Source: CAYXTW01 sp964452645 (GTDB lineage Bacteria; Zixibacteria; MSB-5A5; GN15; PGXB01). Taken from it: 64,000 nucleotides of DNA. Under the pieces are notes generated by a model. It was not told the origin of the DNA. It did no database searches and saw only the letters and a list, made by a program, of their open reading frames with translations. The position numbers were made by a program, and so were the translations under genes. Of the stretch, positions 26,259 through 35,887 are shown piece by piece (the stretch's first letter is position 1; each line of letters starts with the position of its first letter). Where the stretch lies: positions 1 to 64,000 of the forward strand of contig CAYVMO010000016.1 of the NCBI GenBank assembly GCA_964452645.1, written 5' to 3'.

Positions 26259-27014
26259 ATGGATAGCTACATAAAAATCGAAAACCTGAAAAAATCATTC
26301 AATGAGAACGGCGTTTTGAAGGGTGTCACGCTGGAGATGAAAAAGAATGAGTCGCTGGTGGTTATCGGACGCTCGGGCTGCGGCAAATCGGTATTGCTGA
26401 AACATCTCAACGGGCTTATCCATCCGGATGAAGGGGCGGTATTTTTTGAAGGGCGGGATATCTCCGAACTTAAACCGAAAGAGCTTGTTGGCTTGAGGAA
26501 AAATATCGGGATGCTGTTTCAATCAGCGGCGCTGCTTGATTCATTGACCGTCGGGGAAAACGTTGGGCTCGGTTTGCGGGAAAGCCGACTTTATAAGGAA
26601 AACGAAGTTATAGACATTGTCGAAGAAAAACTGAAACTGGTCGGTCTCTCCGGGACCTCCGATGTATATCCGTCGGCGCTATCAGGCGGGATGCGCAAAC
26701 GGGTCGGTTTGGCCCGCGCGATTGCGACTGAACCGGAAGTCCTTCTGTACGACGAACCGACGACCGGGCTCGATCCGATCACCGCCGATATGATTAATGA
26801 TTTGATTCTGGATTTGAATGAGAAGCTGCATGTCACGTCGATTGCCGTCACGCACGATATGAAATCGGCCTACAAAATCGGCCAGCGGATAGTTATGCTG
26901 CATGACGGCATAATCGAATTCGACGGTGATCCGCAGCAGGTGCAGAATTCGGGCAACGAAGTTGTCGATCAGTTTATTCACGGCCGTGCCATCGGTCCGA
27001 TACAGCCGAATTAA
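26259..27014 (+). CDS. mlaF: MlaF-family ABC transporter ATP-binding protein
   Basis: 251 residues. Walker A GRSGCGKSVLLKH, Q-loop MLFQSAALLDSLTVGENVG, signature LSGGMRKRVGLARA, Walker B VLLYDEPTTGLDP and the switch His in VTHDM. The signature LSGGMRKR and the SAALLDSLTV stretch are typical of MlaF. It powers the MlaE permease encoded just upstream (6-base gap). Confidence 0.93.
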   Translation: MDSYIKIENLKKSFNENGVLKGVTLEMKKNESLVVIGRSGCGKSVLLKHLNGLIHPDEGAVFFEGRDISELKPKELVGLRKNIGMLFQSAALLDSLTVGENVGLGLRESRLYKENEVIDIVEEKLKLVGLSGTSDVYPSALSGGMRKRVGLARAIATEPEVLLYDEPTTGLDPITADMINDLILDLNEKLHVTSIAVTHDMKSAYKIGQRIVMLHDGIIEFDGDPQQVQNSGNEVVDQFIHGRAIGPIQPN

Positions 27015-27018
27015 GATT

Positions 27019-28374
27019 ATGGAACGAAGAATAAAAACAGCTTTCGTATGTACCAAATGTGGCGCGATTCATCCGCGCTGGCAGGGGCAGTGCCGCGAAT
27101 GCGGCGAATGGAATTGCCTGGCCGAAGAACAGATTGTGAAATCCTCGAGAAAAAGCGAGAAAGTCCGAGCGGCCAGGACGCAAAAATTCAGCGACATCGA
27201 CGATAATCTTCTTTCAGGATATGCATCCGGTATAACCGAATTCGATCGCGTTCTCGGCGGCGGACTGCTGCCGGGCAGCGCCGTCCTGCTGGCTGGCGAG
27301 CCGGGAATCGGTAAATCGACCTTGATTCTACAGGCTGCGGAAGCATACTCCCGTTGTGAATTAAAAGTCTTGTACATTACCGGCGAAGAATCGCTCGTGC
27401 AGTTAAAAAAGCGCGCCGAGCGATTATCCATCGACGGCAAAAATATCTCGTTGGTATATTCGAACGATCTTGAGGAGATTACGGCAATTATTGAGGATGA
27501 AGGTTTCAATATTCTTATTGTAGATTCGATTCAAACCATCGCCAGCCGCGTTTTCGAATCTCCGCCGGGGACAATCGGACAGATTCGCGAGTCGGCCGGA
27601 CGCCTTATCGAGTTGGCGCGCAGACATGATTTTTCGCTGTTCATGGTCGGACATGTTACCAAAGAAGGACTGGTCGCAGGGCCGAAAGTCCTCGAACACA
27701 TGGTCGACGCTGTACTATACTTCGAAGGTGATAATCAGTATTTATATCGTATTCTGCGGCCGGTGAAAAATCGCTATGGTTCCACTTTTGAACTCGGTGT
27801 TTTCGAGATGTCGATCGAAGGACTCAAGGAAGTCGAAAATCCGTCGTCGCTGTTTTTGACTGAGTACGAAGGTCTCAGCCGTTCGGGAACGATGGTGGCG
27901 GCATCATGTGAAGGCAATCGGCCGATACTGGTCGAAATTCAGGGGCTTGTTTCTTCGGCCTCGTACGGAATGCCGCAACGAGTCGCCGGCGGAATCGATA
28001 ATAAACGTCTGGCGCTGCTTCTGGCCATTCTCGAAAAACGGGCCGGGGTTCCGATGGGCGGCAATGATGTTTTTGTCTCCGTCGCAGGCGGTCTGAAACT
28101 TACCGAGCCGGCGGTTGATCTGGCGGTGCTGGCAGCGATTGTATCATCGCTGCGCGATATTCCTATCGACACAAAAACGGTCGTCGCCGGTGAAGTCGGT
28201 CTTTCGGGTGAAGTGCGTGCGGTCGGGATGATGGAAGGCCGAATTTCCGAGGCAGCCAAATTGGGATTTAAGAGAATTGTCGTACCACAGCAAAACCTGG
28301 ATGGGTATATCAACAGCAACATCGAGATTATCGGCGTATCATCTCTTGAAAGGGCATTGGAAATTTTGTTTTGA
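27019..28374 (+). CDS. radA: DNA repair protein RadA
   Basis: 451 residues from the ATG at 27019; an in-frame upstream ATG at 26926 lies inside mlaF and is not needed. Domains: zinc finger CTKCGAIHPRWQGQCREC, RecA-like ATPase with Walker A GEPGIGKST, the RadA-specific KNRYG motif (usually KNRFG), and a Lon-like C-terminal domain (SVAGGLKLTEPAVDLAVL). It helps branch migration in recombination. Confidence 0.95.
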   Translation: MERRIKTAFVCTKCGAIHPRWQGQCRECGEWNCLAEEQIVKSSRKSEKVRAARTQKFSDIDDNLLSGYASGITEFDRVLGGGLLPGSAVLLAGEPGIGKSTLILQAAEAYSRCELKVLYITGEESLVQLKKRAERLSIDGKNISLVYSNDLEEITAIIEDEGFNILIVDSIQTIASRVFESPPGTIGQIRESAGRLIELARRHDFSLFMVGHVTKEGLVAGPKVLEHMVDAVLYFEGDNQYLYRILRPVKNRYGSTFELGVFEMSIEGLKEVENPSSLFLTEYEGLSRSGTMVAASCEGNRPILVEIQGLVSSASYGMPQRVAGGIDNKRLALLLAILEKRAGVPMGGNDVFVSVAGGLKLTEPAVDLAVLAAIVSSLRDIPIDTKTVVAGEVGLSGEVRAVGMMEGRISEAAKLGFKRIVVPQQNLDGYINSNIEIIGVSSLERALEILF

Positions 28375-28389
28375 CATAGAGGATATGAA

Positions 28390-28962
28390 ATGGAAAAGGT
28401 ACAGCTAAAGCCGCAATGCATGTTGATCCCCCTTCCGGCGGTACTTGTCTCCTGTGCGGCCGAAGGATTCAAACCGAATATTATTACAATCAGCTGGGTC
28501 GGGATTGTCAATTCGGAGCCGCCGATGCTTTCGATTTCGGTAACACCCAAACGACACTCGCACAAAATATTAAAAAAGGCCGGGGAGTTCGTTGTGAATT
28601 TGACGTCTGAAGATAATCTCAAAGCGGTCGATTTTTGCGGCAATCGTTCCGGCCGCGATTATGATAAATTCAAGGAGATGAATCTGACGCCGCTTCCGGG
28701 GCGGCTTGTCATGGCGCCGCTCATTAAGGAGTGTCCGATTAATCTGGAATGCCAGGTCCGTCAGACATTGAGACTCGGCAGTCACGAGATGTTTATAGCA
28801 GAAATCGTGATGGTGCACGCCGATGAAAACCTGCTCGATGACAGGCAGCGCCCCGATATTGATAAATTAAAACCATTGACATATTGCACTGTTGCCCGGG
28901 AGTATCGCGGCGGCCTGGAAAAAATTATGGGGCGTTACGGCGGTGTGGCCGGGAAAAAGTAA
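28390..28962 (+). CDS. Flavin reductase-like FMN-binding protein
   Basis: 190 residues of the flavin reductase (split barrel) family: PLPAVLVSCAAEGFKPNIITISWVG for FMN phosphate binding, PPMLSISVTPKRHSHKIL, and GEFVVNLTS. Members reduce or bind FMN; the exact partner cannot be read. It sits 15 bases after radA and 8 before tgt. Confidence 0.85.
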   Translation: MEKVQLKPQCMLIPLPAVLVSCAAEGFKPNIITISWVGIVNSEPPMLSISVTPKRHSHKILKKAGEFVVNLTSEDNLKAVDFCGNRSGRDYDKFKEMNLTPLPGRLVMAPLIKECPINLECQVRQTLRLGSHEMFIAEIVMVHADENLLDDRQRPDIDKLKPLTYCTVAREYRGGLEKIMGRYGGVAGKK

Positions 28963-28970
28963 ATCCTGAA

Positions 28971-30107
28971 ATGAACTCCGACTGTTTTTCCTTCAATTCG
29001 AATAGTACCGACGGCGTCGCGCGGGGCGGTGTTATCGGGACACCTCATGGCGATTTTCAGACTCCGGCTTTTATGCCGGTCGGTACGAGCGGTGCAGTCA
29101 AGGCGATGACGGCCGAAGATCTCGAAGAGTGCGGGGTGGAAATAATTTTAGGGAATACGTACCATTTGTATTTACGTCCCGGTGAAAAACTGATAAAAGA
29201 AAAAGGCGGGTTGGCGCGATTTACAGGATGGAATAAACCGACGCTCACCGATTCCGGCGGCTTTCAGATTTTTTCCATGCAGGACTTGCTGGAAGTCGAT
29301 GATGCCGGTGTTACTTTCAAATCGCATCACGACGGTTCATCGCATCGTTTTGATCCCGAAAAGGTCATTCAGATTCAGCGTGATCTGGGCGCCGATATAA
29401 TTATGTCGTTTGACCAGTGCGTTCCGTATCCGGCCGACCGGGAACTGGCGGCGACGGGTGCCAACAGGACATACGCCTGGGCAAAAACCGGTCTGGAATT
29501 CTTTAAAAGTGAGGAAGATAAGATTAAAACCGGCGCGGCGCTGTTCGGGATAGTTCAGGGCTCGACTTATGCTGATTTGAGGAAACTGTCCGCGGAACAG
29601 ATTGTTTCGCTCGACTTTCCCGGATATGCTATCGGCGGTCTGGCGGTCGGCGAATCAAAAGAAGAAATGGAAGAGATGCTCGCCTGTACTATTCAGTTTC
29701 TGCCCGACGATAGACCGCGGTACCTGATGGGGGTCGGCTACCCGGAAGATATTCTAATGGCGGTATCGTACGGCGTGGATATGTTCGATTGCGTCTTGCC
29801 GACGCGAAATGCCCGGACCGGTATGGTTTTCACTTCTGAAGGCCCGCTTGTTTTTCGTAACGCCGAATACGCCGATGATGACCGTCCGCTTGATGTCAAT
29901 TGTGATTGCCGCGTCTGTCGTCGATACAGCCGGGCTTATCTTCGACATCTGTATAATCAAAGCGAAATAACCGCGCTGGTTCTGGCCTCGTTTCATTCGA
30001 CGTTTTTTTTCCAAAATCTTATGCGAAATATCCGCCGGGCAATAGAAGATGGACGGTTTGGTGAGTTCCGAAAAAGATTCCTGAAGGTTTATGCCGAAGG
30101 TGAATAA
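28971..30107 (+). CDS. tgt: tRNA-guanine transglycosylase
   Basis: 378 residues from the ATG at 28971; a longer frame start at 28884 would run into the flavin reductase gene. Landmarks: TPAFMPVGTSGAVKAMT, ILGNTYHLYLRPG, TDSGGFQIFSM with the catalytic Asp, GGLAVGE, and the zinc site CDCRVCRRYSRAYLRHL. It puts preQ1 into position 34 of GUN-anticodon tRNAs, among them the tRNA-His in this window. Confidence 0.96.
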   Translation: MNSDCFSFNSNSTDGVARGGVIGTPHGDFQTPAFMPVGTSGAVKAMTAEDLEECGVEIILGNTYHLYLRPGEKLIKEKGGLARFTGWNKPTLTDSGGFQIFSMQDLLEVDDAGVTFKSHHDGSSHRFDPEKVIQIQRDLGADIIMSFDQCVPYPADRELAATGANRTYAWAKTGLEFFKSEEDKIKTGAALFGIVQGSTYADLRKLSAEQIVSLDFPGYAIGGLAVGESKEEMEEMLACTIQFLPDDRPRYLMGVGYPEDILMAVSYGVDMFDCVLPTRNARTGMVFTSEGPLVFRNAEYADDDRPLDVNCDCRVCRRYSRAYLRHLYNQSEITALVLASFHSTFFFQNLMRNIRRAIEDGRFGEFRKRFLKVYAEGE

Positions 30108-30771
30108 GCGGAGAATCTTTATATTCGGCATCTTAATCCTTTGGATTTTAGTAAGTTTCCGTGCTGTGTCGGCTGCCGATGCAGCCGATCCGGTAATACG
30201 ATTTTATCTGAATAATCTTAGTTATGTATTTAATCAAAATTACATTTTCAATTCGGATTCGGGATTTTCATGTATAGTCGGATCGATTCTGGAAACTACC
30301 GACTATCGAGGGCGAACGGATAAAATCGACACCGCCGTTTATCAATTATTTTATGATAATGGACTTATGGATTCATCGTTGCTTCTTGAAGCTGCGAAAT
30401 CGGAAGAAAATGTATTGCCGGGTGATTTCCGGCCGCCGCAGCTCTGGAAGGAAAATCTGCTGTTTGATTTCTATCCCAATGATACCGGGGCGGGGCCGCT
30501 GGCGATAAGTTTCGAATCGGATTCAATGGATTCCTCCGATGCTGTGGTCGGTTTTATAAATCTCGACAGAAATGATTTTTATATCGAAGCGCTGTTTCTT
30601 CATTATCCGAATCCCGAAAACTCCGAGCGCATCTCCGAGGTATATATTTTCCAGCGTTCAGGCAAATTTATTTTTCTTCGGCAATATGAAAGACAAACAG
30701 CAAAATTGCGCTTTTTCGGCCGACAATTTACAAGACAGACTATCAACTTTTCGAAGTACCAGTTTAAGTAG
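30091..30771 (+). CDS. Exported protein of unknown function
   Basis: 226 residues, with a basic N-terminus and hydrophobic stretch (about 8-28, ending VSAADA) as signal peptide. The rest is a mixed alpha/beta soluble domain with many aromatic residues. I do not recognise a family. The ATG at 30091 lies 17 bases inside the end of tgt; a GTG at 30100 is an alternative. Confidence 0.7.
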   Translation: MPKVNKRRIFIFGILILWILVSFRAVSAADAADPVIRFYLNNLSYVFNQNYIFNSDSGFSCIVGSILETTDYRGRTDKIDTAVYQLFYDNGLMDSSLLLEAAKSEENVLPGDFRPPQLWKENLLFDFYPNDTGAGPLAISFESDSMDSSDAVVGFINLDRNDFYIEALFLHYPNPENSERISEVYIFQRSGKFIFLRQYERQTAKLRFFGRQFTRQTINFSKYQFK

Positions 30772-30819
30772 ATATTATTTACTTGCCCCGGCATTTGAAT
30801 GAGTCTATAATTATCAATT

Positions 30820-31560
30820 ATGAAGCGTAGTCCCGATTTGCTCAAATCTCAACTGGATGTGCATCGTCTTCCGGTACATATTGCCATTATTATGGATGGC
30901 AACGGACGCTGGGCCAGCAAACGGAACCTGCCCCGTACGGCCGGGCACGAAGCGGGAGTCGAGGCGGTTCGCAAAGTCGTGCGGGCGTCGGCCGAAATAG
31001 GCATAAAATATCTCACGCTGTATACTTTTTCGGTCGAGAACTGGAAGCGGCCGCGCGAGGAGGTCGCTGCCCTGATGCGCTTGCTAAGCAAAACAACACG
31101 TCGTGAAATCGATGAACTGAATCGAAATAATGTCCGGTTAATTACAACCGGGAGAATTGACGAATTATCGCTGTCGAGACGCAAAGTCCTGGCTCTGGCT
31201 GCCCAGAAAACCAGAAAAAACAGTGGTCTGGTTTTAAATCTGGCCTTGAATTACGGCGGGCGAACGGAGATTATCGATGCCGTCAAAGCCATCGCTCTGG
31301 GGATCAGATCCGGCCATATTCAACCGGGCGAGATTAATGAAGTATTATTTTCGAATTATCTCTATACGGCCGGGCTTCCCGATCCGGACCTGCTTATCCG
31401 GACCTCCGGGGAAATGCGAATCTCCAATTTCCTCCTCTGGCAGACCAGTTACACAGAGTTATATATCACCGATGTTCTCTGGCCCGATTTCGATCGGAGC
31501 GAGCTTTTTAAGGCAATAATCGAATATCAAAAACGCGAACGCCGTTTTGGGAAGATATGA
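30820..31560 (+). CDS. uppS: Undecaprenyl diphosphate synthase (isoprenyl transferase)
   Basis: 246 residues. Signature IIMDGNGRWASKRNLPRTAGHEAG, YTFSVENWKRPREEV, LNLALNYGGRTEI and LIRTSGEMRISNFLLWQTSYTEL. It makes the C55 lipid carrier for peptidoglycan and surface polysaccharides. A shared gene order uppS-cdsA follows, as in most bacteria. Confidence 0.97.
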   Translation: MKRSPDLLKSQLDVHRLPVHIAIIMDGNGRWASKRNLPRTAGHEAGVEAVRKVVRASAEIGIKYLTLYTFSVENWKRPREEVAALMRLLSKTTRREIDELNRNNVRLITTGRIDELSLSRRKVLALAAQKTRKNSGLVLNLALNYGGRTEIIDAVKAIALGIRSGHIQPGEINEVLFSNYLYTAGLPDPDLLIRTSGEMRISNFLLWQTSYTELYITDVLWPDFDRSELFKAIIEYQKRERRFGKI

Positions 31561-31564
31561 TGTC

Positions 31565-32377
31565 ATGAGTAGAAATTTAATTACCAGGATCATAGTGGCC
31601 GTGATTTTTGGACCGTTGATCATTCTTGTTTGCTATTTGGGCGGTTACTGGCTGCTCGGTATGATTGCGCTTTTCGCCTTAATCAGTACTGTCGAATATA
31701 TGATCGCCGGCGGGGTTAAAGCCTCATCTGTCGAATTCTGGCTGACACTTATTTTTATGGCGCAAATGATTTATGTCGGGTCTAAGATTTCTTTTAATTA
31801 TGCCTTTATGACCTTTGTCGTATTTTTTATCCTCAACGGATTAATTTTCGCGGTCAGAAATAGACCACCGGCGAAACTTTTTGATAGTCAAATGCGACTG
31901 GTTTGGGTTGTCGCTTATCTGGGGATGATGTATCCTTTCGTTTATCATATCCGAATGCTTTCCGATATCGGCGGCGACTGGCTATTGCTTTTATTCGGAA
32001 CGCTCTGGTTATCCGATACGCTGGCGATGTTTATCGGTAAGGCTTTCGGCAAAAGAAAACTGGCTCCGACCGTCTCACCTCATAAAACAATCGCCGGCTT
32101 TACCGGAGGTTTGCTGGGCGGAATTATTATAGCTTTGATTCTGGCTTTCTGGAGACTTTCCGGTCAATACATACCGTATCTCCTCGGCGCGGCGGTTCTT
32201 GTCTCAATTGTAGGACAGCTGGGTGATCTGGTCGAGTCATGCTGGAAAAGAGCCATTGGTATCAAAGATTCATCAGCTGTGATTCCGGGTCATGGCGGCG
32301 TATTAGACAGATTCGATTCTCTGCTTTTCGCCTCACCGGTGCTGTATCTATATCTGCGGTTTATTATTTATAGATAA
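31565..32377 (+). CDS. cdsA: Phosphatidate cytidylyltransferase
   Basis: About 270 residues, seven or more transmembrane helices, with the C-terminal signature CWKRAIGIKDSSAVIPGHGG followed by DRFDS. It makes CDP-diacylglycerol for phospholipid synthesis. The ATG at 31565 gives the usual start; an in-frame TTG at 31547 would overlap uppS. Confidence 0.94.
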   Translation: MSRNLITRIIVAVIFGPLIILVCYLGGYWLLGMIALFALISTVEYMIAGGVKASSVEFWLTLIFMAQMIYVGSKISFNYAFMTFVVFFILNGLIFAVRNRPPAKLFDSQMRLVWVVAYLGMMYPFVYHIRMLSDIGGDWLLLLFGTLWLSDTLAMFIGKAFGKRKLAPTVSPHKTIAGFTGGLLGGIIIALILAFWRLSGQYIPYLLGAAVLVSIVGQLGDLVESCWKRAIGIKDSSAVIPGHGGVLDRFDSLLFASPVLYLYLRFIIYR

Positions 32378-32389
32378 GGGGAGAAAGCG

Positions 32390-33289
32390 GTGAAAATAGT
32401 TGACTTCATTTTTGCCGCCCGACCGATGCTTCTCCTTCCGACCTGGTCGATTTATTTATTAACTTCAAGGTTTATTTACGGCAACGGTGAATTTGAAATC
32501 GGCAGTAAATTGATACTGGCTGGAATTACACTCATAACCATCGGGGCTTATTTTATTAATCAGATTTATGATTTCGAAACCGATAGAATTAATAAGAAGC
32601 TTGGTTTTTTGCAGCAAGGTTTAATAAATAAAAACGAAATGATGGCGGCTTTTATTGTAGCCTCGATTTTCCCGCCAATTGCAGGATTTGCCGTCGACAT
32701 CAAAATAGGTTTGATAATGATGGTCATGGTTTTGCTCGGAATTGCCTATTCGGTTCCTCCAATCAGGCTAAAAGACCGGCCGCTCGGTGGATTAATGGCC
32801 AATGCGATCGCTTACGGTGCATTGGTACCTTTGTCGGTCCCCGGATTTATGGATTCGGCCGATATTTCTCGAATATTTATTGTCATTTGTTTCTTTATGA
32901 TGGTTGCCGCCGGGTATTTGCTGACGGTCATTCCGGATCGCCAAGGCGACCGCAAATCGGAAAAATCAACGCTGGCGATACGGTGGTCCGACAGGCCGAT
33001 AATTCTTCTTGCGCTTGCTTTTCTTCTTGTGGCGTCGTATTCGGCACATAATCTGAATAATATTCTTTTGGTAATTATATGCTCCGTATCAATAGTACTA
33101 TTCATATTAGCCCTTTTAATTGGCAGGAATAGTGTTATATTTTTCGCCTGCAAATTTCCCATATTGTTGCTTTCATTATTGGCGGGATATTACTTCCCGA
33201 CCTATTTTGTTTTTTTGCTTGTTCTCCTGATTTTGACGCGGCTATATTACAATAGGCGTTTTGGAATCGTTTACCCGAGGCTGATTTGA
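32390..33289 (+). CDS. UbiA-family prenyltransferase
   Basis: 299 residues, about nine transmembrane helices. Both Asp-rich motifs are seen: NQIYDFETD (near residue 62) and DRQGDRKSEK (near residue 182). Members attach prenyl chains to quinone heads, chlorophyllides or glycerol phosphates. The substrate is open; quinone synthesis and archaeal-type lipid steps are both possible. GTG start with GGGAG upstream. It shares a TGATG stop/start with the next gene. Confidence 0.85.
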   Translation: MKIVDFIFAARPMLLLPTWSIYLLTSRFIYGNGEFEIGSKLILAGITLITIGAYFINQIYDFETDRINKKLGFLQQGLINKNEMMAAFIVASIFPPIAGFAVDIKIGLIMMVMVLLGIAYSVPPIRLKDRPLGGLMANAIAYGALVPLSVPGFMDSADISRIFIVICFFMMVAAGYLLTVIPDRQGDRKSEKSTLAIRWSDRPIILLALAFLLVASYSAHNLNNILLVIICSVSIVLFILALLIGRNSVIFFACKFPILLLSLLAGYYFPTYFVFLLVLLILTRLYYNRRFGIVYPRLI

Positions 33290-33828
33290 TGAGATATTTT
33301 TATATCCTGATTTTTGTCTTTATTATTTTCGCCGGCTGCCGGCCGTATCCGCGCTATCGAACCGGCGAAGCACCACCACCCGAGGAACGGAAAATTCAAC
33401 AACCTCTCGATCGACAATATGAAGCTGCCGATGCTAAGAAATTGCAGACGAGCTCCGACAAGCTTATCGAATTGGGTCGGATTATCCAGAGTTATCTGGG
33501 AACACCGTATAAAGGACAATCACCGTACAGGAAGGGGATCGATTGCAGCCAGTTTACGAGAGAGGTATATAACAAATTCAACGGAACGAAACTTCCGCGC
33601 ACCGTTAAGAAGCAGTTTCAGGTTGGTCAAAATGTCTCCGGAACCAAGCTCCGTTACGGCGATCTGGTCTTTTTCCGCACTGACGGTCGATCGATTTCTC
33701 ACGCCGGAATATACATCGGATACAATGAATTTGTCCACGCCTCGACCTCCGAAGGAGTCAGAATATCGGATATAAGAAGTGATTATTGGAAGAATCATTT
33801 CGTCGGCGCGAGAAGGATTCTTCAATAA
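33289..33828 (+). CDS. NlpC/P60 family lipoprotein, peptidoglycan hydrolase
   Basis: 179 residues. Lipoprotein signal with lipobox IFAGC (Cys near 18), a proline-rich spacer, then an NlpC/P60 domain: catalytic Cys in GIDCSQFTREVY, His in SHAGIYIG, and a third polar residue in FVHAST. It probably cuts peptide stems of peptidoglycan from the periplasmic face. Start chosen at the ATG of the TGATG overlap with the prenyltransferase. Confidence 0.9.
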   Translation: MRYFYILIFVFIIFAGCRPYPRYRTGEAPPPEERKIQQPLDRQYEAADAKKLQTSSDKLIELGRIIQSYLGTPYKGQSPYRKGIDCSQFTREVYNKFNGTKLPRTVKKQFQVGQNVSGTKLRYGDLVFFRTDGRSISHAGIYIGYNEFVHASTSEGVRISDIRSDYWKNHFVGARRILQ

Positions 33829-33906
33829 CAGGAATATTAAGTCATACCTGATTGATTTAACCTCGATTGTATTCGATTTTTCCGCCCATAAAATCGTAAG
33901 ACAGGT

Positions 33907-35727
33907 ATGGAGAACAAAAAACTCAAAATGAAAATCAGTAATCTTCCGGCTTTACCGGGGGTCTATATTTTTCGGAATAAAGCTGGCAGGATCGTATATA
34001 TCGGCAAGGCCAAAAGCCTTAAAAATCGGGTGCGAAATTATTTTCAGCCGATTCATAAACTGGATATCAAAACCGTGCGTCTGGCGTCGGTTATAGACGA
34101 TCTTGAATTACTTGTTACCGATTCGGAAATCGAAGCTTTGATTCTTGAGGCCAATCTTATCAAAGAGCACAAACCGCGTTACAACGTCAACCTGAAGGAT
34201 GACAAACATTTTCCTTATATCAAAGTGACCGTCAACGAGCCTTTTCCGAGAGTGCTTATTGTCCGGCGGCTGGAAAAAGACGGCGCCCGTTATTTCGGGC
34301 CGTACACCAGTTCCAAGCCGATGCGCAAAACTTATAACTTCTTATGTCGTCTTTTCAAGATTCGGACCTGTAATCTGACCATTCCGCATCCCACAGGAAA
34401 AAAACAGAAAGTATGTCTTGACTATCATATCGGTCGCTGCGACGGACCTTGTGAAAGCTTTCAAACCGAGGCCGAATATAGAGAGCTGGTCGATTCGGTG
34501 ATTTTATTTCTATCCGGTAAGGGTGAGGAACTTCTGAAAAAGCTGGAAAAGCGAATGGCCTATTTATCGCGGCGGATGAAATTCGAGGAAGCGGCCGAGG
34601 TTCGCGATCAATTACAGGCGCTGGAATCAGTACGGCATAAACAGAAGGTCGATGCCGGCCAGGTGGTCAATCGGGATGTCATCGCTTTTGCTCGCGAGGC
34701 GGGGGATACCGTCGCGGTTGTGCTGCAGGTAAGGGAGGGCATCTTGATCGGACGGCAGGATTTTCAATTAACATCCGAGCCGGAGGAGACCGACATCGAG
34801 TTGCTGACCGGATTCGTTCAACAGTATTATAATCATCAGCCTAATTTGCCAGACGAATTATATCTTCCGCTCGCCTTACCCGAGGAAAAATTAATCGGGC
34901 TCTGGCTATCAAAAACGCTCGGCCGAAAAGTAAAAATATTCAATCCTCAAAAGGGGGAGAAATTAAAACTTGTCGATATGGCCGCCGCCAATGCCCGATT
35001 AATTCTGGACGAATTATTGATACAAAAAAAGAAATACAAAGAACGAATCGTGAAATCGGTTCAGGCTTTGAAGGGCGATTTACATCTGCTCAAATCGCCG
35101 CGGACGATTGCCTGTGTCGATATTTCCAATACCGGAGCAAGCGACGCGGTCGGTTCGCTGGTTTATTTTGTCAACGGCAAGCCGCTGAAGGCGAAATACC
35201 GGCGTTTCAAGATTAAAAATGTCCGGGGTCAGGACGATTTCGCTATGATGCGCGAAGTGGTCGGAAGATATTTTTATCGCCTGAGCGATGAAAAAGATGA
35301 TCCACCGGATTTACTGGTCGTCGATGGCGGGCGGGGGCAGCTTTCGTCCGTCAAAGCCGAAATCGAGACTCTGGGCTTCGAGGAACAAAATGTTATCGGA
35401 CTGGCAAAAAGATTCGAGGAAATTTATTTCCCCAATCGCAGGGAACCGCTGACGATTTCTAAAACCTCTCCGGGTTTGGGCCTGTTAAAGCGTGTCCGCG
35501 ACGAGGCCCATCGCTTTGCGATTGAGTATAACCGAAAGGTTCGTGCCGGGAGAACGATTAAATCTTCGCTTGACAAAATGGAAGGAATCGGGCCTAAAAG
35601 ACGTGAAATCCTTCTCAGGCATTTCGGTTCGGTAAAAATGATAAAAGAAGCGACGTTGGAAGAATTGGCCGCCGTCAAAGGTGTTCCCAGGAATGTGGCT
35701 GCAAAGATATATGACTCATTCCATTAA
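33907..35727 (+). CDS. uvrC: UvrABC system protein C
   Basis: 606 residues. GIY-YIG nuclease (PGVYIFRNKAGRIVYIGKAK, 15-90), UVR region (near 205-235), RNase H-like nuclease with IACVDISNTGASDAVGSLV and LLVVDGGRGQLS, and two HhH motifs at the end (LDKMEGIGPKRREILLRHF, VKGVPRNVAAKI). It makes both cuts in nucleotide excision repair. Complete. Confidence 0.97.
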   Translation: MENKKLKMKISNLPALPGVYIFRNKAGRIVYIGKAKSLKNRVRNYFQPIHKLDIKTVRLASVIDDLELLVTDSEIEALILEANLIKEHKPRYNVNLKDDKHFPYIKVTVNEPFPRVLIVRRLEKDGARYFGPYTSSKPMRKTYNFLCRLFKIRTCNLTIPHPTGKKQKVCLDYHIGRCDGPCESFQTEAEYRELVDSVILFLSGKGEELLKKLEKRMAYLSRRMKFEEAAEVRDQLQALESVRHKQKVDAGQVVNRDVIAFAREAGDTVAVVLQVREGILIGRQDFQLTSEPEETDIELLTGFVQQYYNHQPNLPDELYLPLALPEEKLIGLWLSKTLGRKVKIFNPQKGEKLKLVDMAAANARLILDELLIQKKKYKERIVKSVQALKGDLHLLKSPRTIACVDISNTGASDAVGSLVYFVNGKPLKAKYRRFKIKNVRGQDDFAMMREVVGRYFYRLSDEKDDPPDLLVVDGGRGQLSSVKAEIETLGFEEQNVIGLAKRFEEIYFPNRREPLTISKTSPGLGLLKRVRDEAHRFAIEYNRKVRAGRTIKSSLDKMEGIGPKRREILLRHFGSVKMIKEATLEELAAVKGVPRNVAAKIYDSFH

Positions 35728-35766
35728 CGTCGGAATAATCTCTTTTCCGCCGGGTCCGGAAACAGC

Positions 35767-35794
35767 TTGACAAATTCAAAATGTACAATATCTT
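35767..35794 (+). promoter_or_regulatory. Possible promoter for the DUF1028-dockerin gene
   Basis: Perfect TTGACA, 16 bases, TATCTT, then a long leader to the ATG at 35888. Confidence 0.4.
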
Positions 35795-35887
35795 ATAAAT
35801 GATATAGATACATATTCAGGCCGGCGTCATTTATTTCGTGACGGATGCTCCGGCAAAAATACTGTTTTTACAACAGGAGCAATTATA

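Noticed and set aside
26926..27018. Upstream extension of radA
   Set aside because: It lies in the mlaF coding sequence and gives 31 non-family residues; the ATG at 27019 gives the standard RadA start with zinc finger at residue about 9.
28884..28970. Upstream extension of tgt
   Set aside because: Overlaps the flavin reductase gene and adds no family residues; the ATG at 28971 is used.
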